Source: Siphonodentalium dalli | Lineage: Eukaryota; Mollusca; Scaphopoda; Gadilida; Siphonodentaliidae | Assembly (NCBI GenBank): GCA_032622095.1 | Contig: CP136066.1 | Location: 225,374,961-225,438,960, forward strand | Direction of reading: 5' to 3' | Length of the DNA: 64,000 nt | Part shown: positions 22,927 to 35,094 of the stretch, piece by piece | How positions within the stretch are numbered: the stretch's first letter is position 1 | Layout: the number at the start of each line of letters is the position of its first letter | Made by a program: the position numbers and the translations under genes | The notes under the pieces: model-generated | Databases searched by the model: none | What the model was told of the DNA's origin: nothing | Seen by the model: only the letters and a program-made list of their open reading frames with translations

Positions 22927-23870
22927 CTAGTTTTGGTTATTTCCAAATACTGAATCTTCATCGCGTGATTGTGTACGCGGCATATATTGGGCCCCATCTA
23001 TGTACAGAATGTCTCTGACCATTTTTACTTTTTGTCCATTTTTGCGCGCTTCCTTTTTCACAGGGTACAACACTCGGCGACGCTCTTCAATTTCCCTAGG
23101 AAACTGCTCTGTAATGGAATGCTGGGGTTTGTCCTTCAAAGATTTGCCACTAAACAGGACAGTACGGAACTCCTCGCGGAAAATGAAGCGCGCAATTATA
23201 GGCCTTGGTCGTTGATCCGTTGGTCTCATCTTCCCAATTCGGTGAACATTTCCAAATTTTATATCACATGATTCTCGTATGTGTAGTTCGTCCTTAATGA
23301 AATTTCGCAAAGTATTTTCACAGTTTTCGTTGGCAGCTTCATTCATTTTAATTTGATCCCCGTGGAAATCAAATTGTTTTTCATCGATCTACACCGACGG
23401 TCAGTTACTTCATATTCAAGATCCTCATTTGCTTTTGTTAATTTCGTTATTTCTGCACTTTTCATTTTGTCACTCAATCTTATCGCATGCATGTCCGTTT
23501 CCAGCATTTTAATTTTATTTTGGAGCGAGTCAAGATGTGAACGGATCTCACGATTCTCTGTGGCGATAGACGATATATCATTTTCATTCACCTCATTTGC
23601 TGTTTCAATCACATTGAACCTGCTCTGTATATTCTCGAACTTCGCATCCATTCCATCCACCTTTGTATTAAGCGACTCCACCGACGTACCAAGCAAATCA
23701 ACATTGTTCACCTTTACTTCAATAGTTGACAGTCGTGCGTCCATTCGCTTCAGCATATCAATAATTGTTGCAGCGTCGTTTGAATCAAAAGTACGATTAA
23801 TATTCATAGGCTGTTCACTCATCGCCTGATGACTGCTGGCAATAAGGTTTGCTGTTTCTGAGAGAGACAT
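22927..23870 (-). pseudogene. LINE ORF1 protein, one frameshift
   Basis: It starts at an ATG (23870). Residues ~35-150 are heptad-rich (MDARLSTIEVKVNNVD..., LDSLQNKIKMLETDMHAIRL), predicting a coiled coil. A block like the L1-type ORF1 RNA-binding fold follows: RSMKNNLISTGIK, then after a frame change near 23345 CENTLRNFIKDELHIRE, NVHRIGK, PRPIIARF, LYPVKKEARKNGQKVK. Such proteins coat LINE RNA as trimers. The second segment runs to the stop at 22927. The lesion is a one-base-type shift at the run GGGATCAAATTAAAATG. Confidence 0.82.
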
Positions 23871-24084
23871 GACAATGCGAAATCGTAAACAACAAGATTC
23901 TCCAAACAGTTATAAGCTTAACATGGTCGAAATGATCACACAACTGACATATTTAATAGTGCTGCTGCATACTGAGGTATGCCAATCATACACATGTTGA
24001 GTACTGAGTTGTCGTGAACAGAACACGCGAAGCTGTTGTACATCCCTGTTAACATCCCTGGAAATGGATCATATACTATTCCAA

Positions 24085-25980
24085 TGACTTAACTGGAAAC
24101 ATATTTTATTTGCATAATATCCAAAAGGGATTGGGCACAAGTTTTTGCAACTTATGAAGCCCCTCTCCTAATACAATATAATAACATACATGTGGTCAAG
24201 ATGACGGTACAAACGTATCTACATGGTGATAAGTTTTGAGAGATATAGTGTGTAGCGCCTTCCAGAGATGGTCAGACATGAGGTTGTTTCTTAGCTGTGA
24301 GAATTTTTGTATTTAATGAATGTCATTACATTATGAATTTTGGTATGATTGACAAGTGCCAATATATTATCTATTCTTAGTACTTTTATGTTGGCTGTAA
24401 AATATATTCGTACACTTGTTTGTTTTCTATTTTTGTTATTGTTGTGCTCTGGTAGGCAATACAGATAATAAATCAGAATGAGATGTTTGAATGGGAGGTT
24501 TTTCCACTTGTGAGGTAAAAGTTGAGATTTCGGAAGCAAAGGTTTGTTTGTTTGTTTGTTTTTAAAGTATAGATTCGCAAATAAAATAAATATAATCATT
24601 TGGGGTCTAAACGCTTAGTTGCTGCAATATATTGATGTGTGATGGAAAATAGTTTCATATTTTTTTGGGACGGGATTTTAGGTATTCCACACATGAGTTC
24701 TGAAATATTGCTTATTTTGAGATTTTCGCGTGTTAGTTTCTCAAAGAAAACATAGCGCTCACGTTGGTGCAATGGGCACACGAAGAAATAGTGATAGGCG
24801 TCTTCAGATCGATTTCCACATGAGCATGCGGGGCTGCAGCGATATAATTGTTGAACATATCACATCTGAGTTCACTGCAAAATTACGTATGCGACAATGA
24901 GAAATGTTGTATTTTCTGCGTCCAGCATAGAAACGCAGAGGGGGGGCTGAGTGTGGGATCTATATGGTACAAGTTGGTTTTAAAGGTAGAAAAGTGATCA
25001 GCATCGTTAATTACTTTGGGAAGCTTATTCCATTCTATGACCATCGCTGGAAAAAATGACTGTTTGAAGTATTCAGTATTGCAATAGTATGAATAAAATT
25101 TACCGGGGCGTCTCCAATTATAATCTGCAACCTTATTTGATCTGTGGGGAAGTGTATTGGCTAGATAAGAGGGGGATAAATTATTGGTTATTTTATAGAG
25201 TGCCTGCAGTTTATGTAGTTGACGTCGTTTATTGAGTGAGGGCCATCCAACCTCCTGTAATACCACATTGTCCGAAGCAGAACGGGTGATACCGCTGACT
25301 ATCCGTCCAGCGTCGATATGAAGCCAGTCAAGCTTCTCAAACATATATTTTGAAGCATTGTCCCACACGGCGTCTGAATAATCAAATAAGGGTAAACTAT
25401 ATGCTTTGTAAATAATTTCAATGGTTTACCGGTTAAGTTGATATTTAATCAGTCGGAGTTGAGACAGGCGCGAGGTAATTCTTTTGACAGACCCTTCAAT
25501 GTGTGCGTTCCATTTGAGATTTGATTGGAGTTCCAGACATAAGTGTATATGCTTGTCCACGAAGTCGATTGAATTTCCTACGAAATTGAGGTTTGGTTTC
25601 ACTGTTGATGGCGCAACAAATGAAAAGAACATGCCAACTGTTTTATTTGGATTGAAGCTGACCAGCCAGTTTAGGGACCACGCTGTAATTTTGTCTAAAT
25701 CGCTGTTAATAGTATGTTCAAGTATATTAGGATCAAAGTTACTGTTCGCGAGGCAGGTGTCGTCGGCACACATTCTCGTTATTGATTCAATACCGTCGGC
25801 TAAATCATTTATATAGACTAAGAACAAAAACGGACCCAGGATGGACCTTTGTGGAACTCCCGCTGGGATGACCTCATATTTTGAAAATGTATCATTGATT
25901 AGGACCCTTTGCGTCCGATTTTCTAGATAATTATCTATCCAATTTAAGCATTTAATTTGTGTATTCCAATGTATACTTGT
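24085..25980 (-). mobile_element. 5'-truncated LINE (LINE-2 of this window), minus strand
   Basis: Conceptual translation from ~25980 downward gives NWIDNYLENRTQRVLIND, AGVPQRSILGPFLFLVYIND, MCADDTCLA (catalytic box, CADD instead of YADD), SFNPNKTVGMFF, then after a stop at 25426 WDNASKYMFEKLDWLHIDAG and SLNKRRQLHKLQALYKI. The C-terminal CSCGNRSEDAYHYFFVCPLH zinc-like motif appears near 24770-24840. The upstream RT and endonuclease are absent. The 3' end is near 24085, after AATAAA and TTATGCAAATAAAAT on the minus strand. Several stops and frame changes make it a pseudogene. Confidence 0.85.
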
Positions 25981-26149
25981 ATGAACGTGTGTGAGAATCC
26001 ATTCAGTTTTAATAGTGTTAATGTGAATTGGGAGATAAACGACTGAAAGTTAAACCCAACATTCCAGTCACAATAATTATCGTCGCCTTATAGAGTCAAA
26101 ACTTTCATAAGGAAAGGCATGGGTATGTTCGATAAGTCCACTTGAGGCT

Positions 26150-26398
26150 ACAACACTGATATTCCATGTACCACTTTACACTATCTACATCCCTGATAAG
26201 TGCCCCGCCCACTATACCTGAAATGGTAACCCGAACGGAAACGTACTACAAATATAATCGCCCATGTATTATTCGTGTGAAATTTATTGTTAGTATATGT
26301 CATAATTGTATATTTTTATGTCATACATATATCTTGTCTGTGAGATCTACACGTCGATAAACATAAATAAATTGAAATTGAATTGAAGATATACGTGA
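26150..26398 (+). mobile_element. LINE 3' tail remnant ending in TTGAATTGAA repeat
   Basis: Plus-strand sequence ends ATAAATTGAAATTGAATTGA, the type of short A/T-rich tandem tail that ends many LINEs. A comparable tail (TATTTGAATTGAATTG) ends another remnant at about 51528. No coding part remains. Confidence 0.5.
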
Positions 26399-26744
26399 AA
26401 CCACTTCCCAGCTACGGCTTCAGCTTCTGTCAAAACGTCACACATTGTGTTTCAGGGTATGTTACTATGTTGTCGTATCACGATGTGACGTTTTACTTAT
26501 ACTTTCTTGTTTACCGAGGGGGGGGGGGGGTGTTGGAAGAAAACAATTCAGACACATATGATAATATTTTACCTAATTTGGCCATGTTTGGGGACCCACC
26601 CATCCCTCGACCAAATTTGTTTCCATTTAGCAAGTTTTTTCAACCATTTTCGACACACACCAACCACCAACTAGACACACGAAATCAAACAGTTTCGGAA
26701 GAATAACTTTCTGTTTCATATCAACGGCCTATTACAGGTTGGTG
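26399..26744. other. No gene recognised; includes a poly-G run
   Basis: Contains a 13-base G run at about 26518-26530 and a GGGGACCCACCC phrase that resembles the G-rich ends at 51.5 kb. No coding homology. Confidence 0.4.
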
Positions 26745-27626
26745 CATCCTAAATCTAGTTGGATGAACGTTGTATACAACTCGTTGGGCGCGAATTTGTT
26801 GTGTACTTATTATCCAACAGTTTAGTACGATGTAGACAACTGATTGCGTGAACTGTCTTCTGTGGTATTACTTTCATACAACATTGGATAAAACCGCCAC
26901 GTGACCGGGTCATCCAATAGCAGCGCGTTTCCGGTGCGGGCGAGCATGCGAGTTTTTGGCTCCAAATATTTCAAAACAAGATGGACGACTGCGTGAAAAA
27001 ACTCCTGAGCGACTGGACAATGGGGCAAGACGGCGTGGATAGCTTTGCCGGTATAGTATACCTTTGTTATAATTATTCTTTGTACGATACACTGATAGTG
27101 TAGGCTTTATGTATTGAGTGTATATTTATTTAAATTTGCCAAAATTTGAAGTTTACAAATTTACACAACTGCTGACGGCACTAATTTGACTAAAGTAGTA
27201 CACGCATACACTCAACACATAAAGCCTACATAATCAGTGTATCGTACAAAGAATAACTAGAACAAAGGTATACTATATATACCGGCAAAGCTATCCACGA
27301 CGTATTGTCCCATTTTACTTTCCAATCAACGTTGGGTAAACTTTCCAATCAACAAATGTCATCCAACCCCACCCAACACCCAACATTTCAATAAACGTAG
27401 ATATGGGCTGTGGGCAATTAACGTTGATTGAGTGTTGTGTGAAATTTCATCCAACACGTTGTATAATTAACATACAACCGTTGGTAGTAAATACATATGC
27501 AACGTTGTGTACAAGTGTATCCAACAAAATTGTCATGCAACTTTTCACACAACGTAGATAGGTGCTGTGGGCATACAACGGTTGATTGACTGTTGGATAA
27601 CTTCTTATCAAACTAGATTTAGGGTG
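26745..27626. mobile_element. CATCCTAAATCTAGTT inverted-repeat element carrying a gene-like start exon
   Basis: The ends CATCCTAAATCTAGTT and AACTAGATTTAGGGTG are inverse copies (15 of 16). The subterminal zones are dense in GTTGGAT/ATCCAAC and AACGTTG motifs, as is usual for transposase-binding regions. The centre holds a ~108-bp inverted repeat (27016-27124 against 27206-27313) whose left arm overlaps an ATG-started, SAM-like coding segment. No transposase was recognised, and the target duplication is unclear. Confidence 0.6.
26980..27051 (+). pseudogene. Possible first exon of a SAM-domain protein, captured fragment
   Basis: Starting at the ATG in ACAAG-ATGG the frame reads MDDCVKKLLSDWTMGQD then GVDSFAG. 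Together with the inverse copy, which reads MGQYVVDSFAG, it resembles the first helices of a SAM domain (V..LL..WG..QY...F). GTATAG at the end could be a splice donor. CCAAT and a CG-rich stretch lie just upstream, as in a promoter. Identification rests on about 24 residues and is tentative; it could be chance. Confidence 0.35.
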
Positions 27627-29218
27627 TGTACGGGATTAGCTTAGTGTGAAATGGCAGTGATTGCTTATGTAACGTGTGCATGCAGTTATTTTCGGAGTGA
27701 CATAAACTGACATGTATACCGTGTATTTAGTTATTTTACAACAAGAAATACTCTATACTGACTTCTAAATGCAGTTTTGAAGTTAAAATCACAATATTTT
27801 TAATAGTTTTAATGCCAACAATTATGTATTCGGAACATAATTTTTCTAATTGATCCATGCCATCACATTACAGTAAAAAACACGTAACTAGAACGTCGTC
27901 GCTTTGCACGGGTGCAAAAAAAAACAGTTATTTAAAATGGCTGCTGTTTATAAATTGTATCTAAAAAGAAAGAAAATAATTGACCCTTTGAAAATTTATA
28001 ACCTGACATCTAGCGGACCTAACAGGTCGCGAGTAATCACGTAAAACTTGTTGCTACAACTTTGCTACAATTTTGCCACAACTATTTTGTTGAATTTCCA
28101 TCAAGATAAGACGTTTCGGGTATCAAAAATATGCATCTCGCCCATTTTATCCGCAAGTAAACCGGGGGGGGGGGGGGTGTCAATTATATTTTCAGAGCGG
28201 TGGGTGCCGGGTGTTCAAGAGGACCAATTTTTTTTTCCGCAGCTCAACAAAATTCCTCCATAGTTCATACTTCCAACAATTCACTATGTAACCAAAGAAC
28301 TATTTCGCGCAATGCAGTTCTTTGGTTCACACAAATTAATGTATAAATGCACATGGATAACAACAAGCATGGCAAACATCAGTCAAATCAAACACGAGTT
28401 CCAATTGGCTGCAAGATTGCCCGGTGGCATGTGAGAATCCTCAACAAGACTCATTGCTCTAACTTCCGGTATGTCAGTGTGTTTATGCTGAGCGAATTCT
28501 ATTCAAAGCACATATCGCAATGTTGAAATCGGGAGGGGGGGTCTGTTCGCCAGTTTACAGGAAAACCAGCGCCAAATATGGAACACCACATAATAATCCT
28601 CAGCCGGTGACTTAGTGAGAAAGGAAGTATAGGATTGGTGCGCTCTGGACTGATAAGAGTGCATGCATAGCATGCATGCTTCAAACTAAACCCAACAAGT
28701 ATACGTGTCGTGTGTACTTTCCGGGGATGATAGTATGCTGATAAATACACGAAATAGTCACGTGCGAAGCATATGTGATTCAAATAGTTTTGCATAGGTA
28801 ATATAAAGTGTGGCTCATAATGAAAAGAACACCATGTCGTCTGCGGTATCGAACAATAATGGGTGTTCTTTGTCGTTTTCTTCTCATATACGACAAACAT
28901 CCACATCTGCATTAAAATTATAAATTGCTGTTTGCATGGCTCTTTTCTATACTCACCACCATTCGATTTTCCCTGTCACGATTTACGACCCGTTTCTATG
29001 TATGCAACCGTCTGCAATTTCAATTCAGTTTATTCAGCTCATCGCCATGCGTACATATATGATACACTGTGTGCGCAAGCGTGTATGATCAGTATTGGAT
29101 TATCATATGAATATTTAGACATAATGCATCGGTTCATGGCGTATTTAATGCATATGTGCAATAAATGCAAGCTAACATATATATTAGGACAATCTGTGGT
29201 GAAAAACAACCGTGAAAT
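27627..29218. other. Stretch with no recognisable gene
   Basis: AT-rich DNA with a poly-G run at about 28164-28177 and a poly-T run near 28230. Open frames, including a 137-codon one on the minus strand near 28.5-28.9 kb, have no recognisable homology or motif. Confidence 0.4.
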
Positions 29219-29302
29219 ATGATAACATTCACCATGCCGCATAACCATTCTAATGAATATATGATAACATTCACCATGCCGCATAACCATTCTAATGAAT
29301 AT
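29219..29302. repeat. 42-bp direct duplication
   Basis: The phrase ATGATAACATTCACCATGCC + GCATAACCATTCTAATGAAT occurs twice back to back without differences. Confidence 0.9.
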
Positions 29303-29392
29303 ATGCACAGCTGCGTGGTATACGTCTTTGTTTCCGAGTTGAAGAGTTCTCTCAACTTAAAGAGATGTGAAACATTCTGATATATTAATTAA

Positions 29393-29633
29393 ATGCACGG
29401 ACTCTGGGTGGCAAAATCATGTGTGTGTGTTTGTCGCCGATTGTTGCTTGCCGAATCCAGATGTAAATATTTACAATTGAGCGTAGTTTTGACGCTGTTT
29501 TCTTTTGAGATGTATGGTCGATTACTTTGGAATTTTCGGCGACGTTAGTAGAATGATACGTTCTCCAGGTTGGCATAACGCCTGAATACTAACTTATCAG
29601 TTTCACGAACTCGAACACGTCCATAATATGTCT
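29393..29633. mobile_element. TTAA-flanked short element, copy 1
   Basis: Flanked by TTAA at 29389-29392 and 29634-29637. On the minus strand it matches the insertion at 30548-30915 (shared AGACATAT, GAAACTGATAAGTTAGT, TCAATTGTAAATATTTAC). Confidence 0.65.
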
Positions 29634-29889
29634 TTAATAGTGTTAGGATTTCGGTGAAACTATGGCGATACGTATTTCTGACGGAGATAAGGTCATACTG
29701 AGCTTTTCAGTATTTAACAATGGCATGAAATTCATCAACCAGTTCCGATTAACACAAAGTAACATTTCTCTCTCTATACTATTTCAACTGGAAGGTGGTG
29801 GTTTCTTGACCTGATTCACGAGATTGTTATCTACGTTACTGACGTATATTTCTGTGTTGAAATATTGCTTGACTATTCTATAGAAGTAT

Positions 29890-30218
29890 TATTTACTTGA
29901 TGTTGAGGTACAGCTCCTCCGCGGTTGTAAACTGGAATGTTGAGGTACAACTCCCCCACGAAGTTGTATACTGGAATGTTGAGGTACAGTTCCCCACGAA
30001 GTTGTATTCTGGAATTCTGAGGTACAGCTCACCCACGAAGTTCAGATACAGCTCCTCCACGACGTTGTATACTGGAATGTCGAGGTACAGCTCCCCCAAA
30101 ATGTTGTATACTGGAATGTTGAGGTACAGCTCCCCCACAAAGTTGTATACTGGAATTTTCAGGTACAGTTCCTCCAAGAAGTTGTATTCTGGAATGTCGA
30201 GGTACAGCTCCACCAGTT
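29890..30218. repeat. 39-bp minisatellite, about 8 copies
   Basis: Units of the form TTGAGGTACAGCTCCCCCAC + GAAGTTGTATACTGGAATG. The 39-bp period keeps frames open on both strands (minus-strand unit ELYLNIPVYNFVG). One copy (about 30030-30060) is truncated. Confidence 0.92.
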
Positions 30219-30547
30219 AACATGGAGGGTGAATTCTGAATACCTGACAACAGAGAGGTGAATCCCGAGTAGTGGCAGGGTTGACACCCTTTAATATTGA
30301 GGATATCGGAGCCCCGACGGAATAGTGTCACCACTCACAAATCTAGGATCATCTCTTCGACGATGCGGTGGTTGGTATATGTACACTGTTAGAAAAAATA
30401 CCCGTCGCTTTAACCGTGTCAGACCGCGCAACATACCGTTACACATACGGTCAGGCTGTAGCATGTTCCACGGTACAGAACTGTTCACGTAACTGGCAGA
30501 CAGTGAAAGTCAGACCGTTGTATTTTGTACGGTTCAACGGCGTTTAA

Positions 30548-30915
30548 AGACATATCATGTACTTGTTCGGGTGGGTGAAACTGATAAGTTAGTCCTCAGG
30601 TGCTATTCCAACTGAAGGAAGGAAAATTCTACTGACATCGCCGAAATTTTCAAGCAACTCGATCGTACCACTCCATATAAATCAACATCCGCACTATGCT
30701 CAATTGTAAATATTTACTACTCGATTCTGGACGCATCTATCGGCCATAAACTAATGAAACGATTTCACCATCGAGAGTCACTGCATTGAATTCATAAATA
30801 AGAATGGCGGTGTGTGTTGTAACTTTAGATATAATATTTGTAAAAATAACTACTTTGAGCAAGATTATTCTCCATTTCTATTTGATCACCCTACCGGAGT
30901 GTTTCACACCACTTT
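30548..30915. mobile_element. TTAA-flanked short element, copy 2, inside the outer CACTG element
   Basis: The related arm at ~36.45 kb reads straight through ACCGTTTAATTAATATCAAG. Here 368 bases intervene between two TTTAA copies (30543-30547 and 30915-30919). It matches copy 1 at 29.4-29.6 kb in opposite orientation. Confidence 0.7.
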
Positions 30916-31300
30916 AATTAATATCAAGACCGTGCCTAATAACAATGAGACGATTCAGACGAATGGTATTTTTGACAAGTCACCACCAATGTTTTGCTCT
31001 TTATTTACCGTAGAATTAGCCCGTGGTGACAATATGATTTCCCGATTACGATTCGTATGTTTTAGAATGGTCGAAATTAGTATTATTCGTAGCTGAAAAA
31101 TACTTCTTAGTTCTTCTATTGCGATCATATGTTTGATGAAATTTAAATCCTCAATGGATAATGTGAGAGACAATATTTACGAAACTTTGAAATTTGAAGA
31201 GGATCAAACGTGTTATCTGCCTCGTGGAATTTAATCCAGAGAAAGAATAGTGATGTGTGCAGATTTCACTGACTACTGCATAAATATGGCTGTAAATAAA

Positions 31301-32450
31301 ATGAAAGTGTCAATGACACTGTAGCTCAACTTGGAAAGGGAAAAAATTCATGTGTTACAGTCAATGGAGTGATTAGGAATGTGGAAAGTTGAAAGGCCTA
31401 CTAGTTATGGAAATAGTAAAATCCAAGATGGCTGTTGGCGGTCATGTTTTTTGGCCGAATAACCCCAATAAGACTCGTTCCCATCTACATGTCATTGTTA
31501 ACAGCAGTACGACATGTAGCCTGCGACAATGGATTGAATTTTGAAATGCAAGATGGCCGCTGGAAGCCATGTTTTTTATGGCGAATGACCCCAAAATGAC
31601 TCGTTCCCATCTACATGTCAATGTCAACATTCCTGACAAATTTCATAAAAATCAGACCAAAGGTACGACCTGTAGCCCGCGCCAAAGAATATAGTCATAC
31701 AAAGAGTAAATGCCAAGATGGTTGCTGGCGGCCATGTTTTTTGGCCGAATGACCCCAAAACGACTCGTTCCCATCTACATGTGATGGTTAACATCCATGA
31801 CAAATTTCATGAAGATCTGACAAAAGCTACGATCTGTAGCCTGCGCCAAAGGATTTAGTCATGCAAAGAGTAAAATCCAAGATGGCTGCTGGCAGCCGTG
31901 TTTTTTGGCCGAATGACCTCAAAATGACTCGTTCCCATCTACATGTCATTGTTAACATCCATGACAAATTTCATGAAGATCTGTCCAAAGCCACGACCTG
32001 TAGCCCGCGCCAAATGATTTAGTCATGCAAAATGTAAAATCCAAGATGGCTGCTGGCGGCCATGTTTTTGGTCCGAACGACCACAGAATGACTTGTTCCC
32101 ATCTACATGTCAATATTAACATCCATGCAAAATTTCATGATGATCAGACACGCAGTACGACATGTAGCCCGCGCCAATGGATTGAATTTTGAAATCCAAG
32201 TTGGCCGCTGGCAGCCATGTTTTTATGCCGAATGACCCCAAAATGACTCGTTCCCATCTACATGTCAATGTCAACATTCTTGACAAATTTCATAAAGATA
32301 AGACAAAATGTACGACCTGTAGTCCGCGCCAAAGGAAATTGTTGACGGACACACGCACACACGCACACACACACCCTCACACGCACATACAGACGACGGA
32401 CGCCAAACCATGGCAATAGCTCAAACTTACAAAGTAAGTTGAGCTAAAAA
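31301..32450. mobile_element. Helentron-like / pearl-type element with ~160-bp tandem core
   Basis: It interrupts the outer CACTG element (continuous in the other arm at ATGGCTGTAAATAAAA). Near the left end is TAGCTCAACTTGG. The right end is a hairpin, TAGCTCAAACTTAC...GTAAGTTGAGCTA, whose arm matches that left motif. Between them lie about six tandem units of 125-165 bp beginning CCAAGATGGCTGCTGGCGGC (caagatg-type starts at 31424, 31549, 31714, 31878, 32042, 32197), then an ACACACGC microsatellite (32348-32388). Subterminal inverted repeats, tandem core, microsatellite and terminal hairpin are the described architecture of non-autonomous Helentrons, including bivalve pearl elements. Confidence 0.72.
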
Positions 32451-34133
32451 CGGTTATCCAACATGTATCAGAAAAGCCCATCCTTCAGTTACGGGTAATA
32501 CTAATTGCGACCATTCAAATATATGAATCGGCATGCCCTTTTAAGACACAAAGGAAGAAAGATACATGTATACATCGCAGTTAAAATTCAATGTATGTAC
32601 CTGTAAAAGTTAAATATCTTAATGGCATACATTTTGGTAACATGTAAGGCTTGAATTGTCCAGTCACTTGGAAACACAGTTTTTGTTTTAACATGTGAAT
32701 GCGTACATCACGACAATATATCACAGCTAGTTGGGACTAAAACCCTCAAGACAACATCAAAGCCCGTAATAACTATGCGTGATGATTTGGCGACAACATT
32801 CTTCTGATACATCAAACTGTGTATACTAATATAACAACACTTAGTATCCATCTCAGTGAGTCAGCCAAAGATACACTGTTAGAAAATACTGTCTGTTCGA
32901 TGGTTTCGGGCCGTCATAATGGACGGTCCCATACCGTTTAGTCAGTTTGACGGTTTCTTACCGTTATTGTATGTGCCATGAAAATTGTCTAAATTAAATA
33001 TTTTCGTGATTCAAAGTCATTCCGTCAAAATTCAATAGTATAATTATTTATCGGCGACCATATTATATACGGCAATGACCCCATACAGTATGACTGAATC
33101 TTACTCTGCTGATATTTAGTATGTATTATTAATCCGGCATTCATTCTGCGTTATGCGGGTCCGTAAGTATATTCATGAGTACGTTATTCTCATCCCGGGT
33201 TTTAAGTTCCCGCTTTAGCACTCACCTCATTTATTCGCCACGTATCGTTGGCGTTGCGTATTTGAGCGCAAACTATTGTTTTTTGGGAAAGTGTTACCAT
33301 TTCAATTGTGGACAGTTGTTAAGACGGTCTTATTTCTATTCTGCGTAAACCGGCTTAATCATTGACAATTTCCACTAAATTCGAGAGTAGAGTTTCATGC
33401 CAATCAATCATGGCATGATCCGGGGTCCTGACTTCTTTCGACTCAGTGCTGGTGTTGAAATTGACAGTGTTGTGACTTAGTATCAAAACACTGGCACATT
33501 TACTGACACTGGAGGATACACGTACAATTAACACGAGCTTCGATGTCAACCAATAGTGACAATAATAACAACGAGGAGCTATTACTATTAGAATGTTGAC
33601 AATCCAGTTGACAGTGTTCTGAATCTGATTGTTTCAAAGCACATGCTTGTACATTTACAAGAGAGGATATACATGTGCTGTATGCACCAGTGTAATTCAC
33701 AAGAGCTTCAATGTCAACAACAACACCGTAAATAAAATGAACTGACGCCGCGCAGTGACGGATGGTCACATATCTACAATTCCAACTTTACAATTACACG
33801 GACCAATTTATCCGGCGTTCATCATTTTCATTGAAACGTGTGGATATGAGACAGTGTCATCATTCGCCATGTTATCGTCAAGTTATTATGACAATTTACC
33901 GGGAGTACACAATTGGTTGGATGTTCTTATCAAACTATCTTTGGCTGACTCACTGATACTGATACTAAGTGTCGTGATACCAGTATACAGTTTGATGCAT
34001 CATGCTTTAAAATTTCATGGAAAATGTGCGACTACAGAAGAACATTGTCGTCAAGTCATTGCGCACAATTGTTATGGGATCTGCTGTTGTTTTGAAGGTT
34101 CCAGTCCCAACTAGCTGTTATTGATATACATTA

Positions 34134-34607
34134 CCAGTCAAAAGAAGTGGTATATTAAGCACGCTATTTTCGCGCTCAATATCGCAATAATATTGCAAGT
34201 GGAAACGCTTATAAGCATGTCGCTTGTGATATTATTGCAATATTTTGCGCTTAATATTGCGACTTCTTGCGCTCAAAATTGTGACATTTAAATCAAAGTA
34301 TTGCTTCTTCTATATTGTTTATTGTATAAATAGAGAAAATGTTTTAGATATGTATATAATTATATTTGTAAATGTTATATGTACACTATATGTACACTAT
34401 ATGCACAGTATTTATCTAATATAAATATAAAACTATCGGGTCTGTATGAAATTTAGCGCGCTGAGTATCGCAATATTTTGCGATCAATATTGCAATAATA
34501 GGCGCGACAGAGTTTTGGTATTGTGCTATAATCACGCCTTTTTCTAAATTAAGCACGCTCAATATCGCAATAAAGGTGCACCTAAAAATACCACTTCTTC
34601 TGACTGG
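34134..34607. mobile_element. TA-flanked MITE, CCAGTCAAAAGAAGTGG ends
   Basis: Inverted ends CCAGTCAAAAGAAGTGGTAT and ATACCACTTCTTCTGACTGG are bordered by TA. The interior repeats GCGCTCAATATCGCAATA in both directions. It is absent from the matching arm of the outer CACTG element (~32.72 kb). Confidence 0.82.
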
Positions 34608-35094
34608 TACTGTATTGTCATGATGTAAGGATTCACCTGTTAAAACAAACACTGTGTTTACAAGTGACTGGACAATTTCACGCCTTACATGTTACCAAAA
34701 AGTATGCCATTAAGATATTTTACTTTTACATGTACATAAATTTGAGTTTTAACTGTGAAATATGTAGCTTTGTTCTTTTTATGGTTTAAAAGGGCATGCC
34801 GATTCATGTTTTAGAATGGTCGAAATTAGTATTACTCATAACTGAATAGTGATGGGTTCGCTTATCAACTATTACTAGTATCGTTTTTTTATTTACAGCC
34901 ATACAGTTATTAGTGAAAGGCGAACACATTTTCCGGATTAAATTCTACGAGGCAGATAACAAGCTTGATCCTCTGCAAACTGCAAAGTTTCATAAGTATT
35001 ATCTATCACTTTATGCATTGAGGATTTACATTTCATCAAAACTATGATCGTAACATAAGAACTAAGATAAATTTTTCAGTTACGAATAATACTA

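Larger units (their letters stand above)
19300..23990 (-). mobile_element. Nearly full-length non-LTR retrotransposon (LINE-1 of this window)
   Basis: Transcribed on the minus strand, it carries ORF1 (coiled coil plus RNA-binding domain) followed by ORF2 (AP-type endonuclease, reverse transcriptase, C-terminal zinc-finger-like motif). This is the arrangement of autonomous LINEs. Only three lesions are visible, a frame change in each ORF and one nonsense codon in ORF2, so it was active recently in evolutionary terms. Exact 5' and 3' ends and target duplication were not resolved. Confidence 0.88.

Noticed and set aside
28499-28912. 137-codon minus-strand frame
   Set aside because: Random-looking composition with no domain; stop-free length is plausible by chance in this amount of sequence.
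33755-34114. 119-codon plus-strand frame that resembles a membrane protein
   Set aside because: It lies inside the inner CACTG element and its counterpart in the inverted arm has multiple stops, so it is not conserved as coding.
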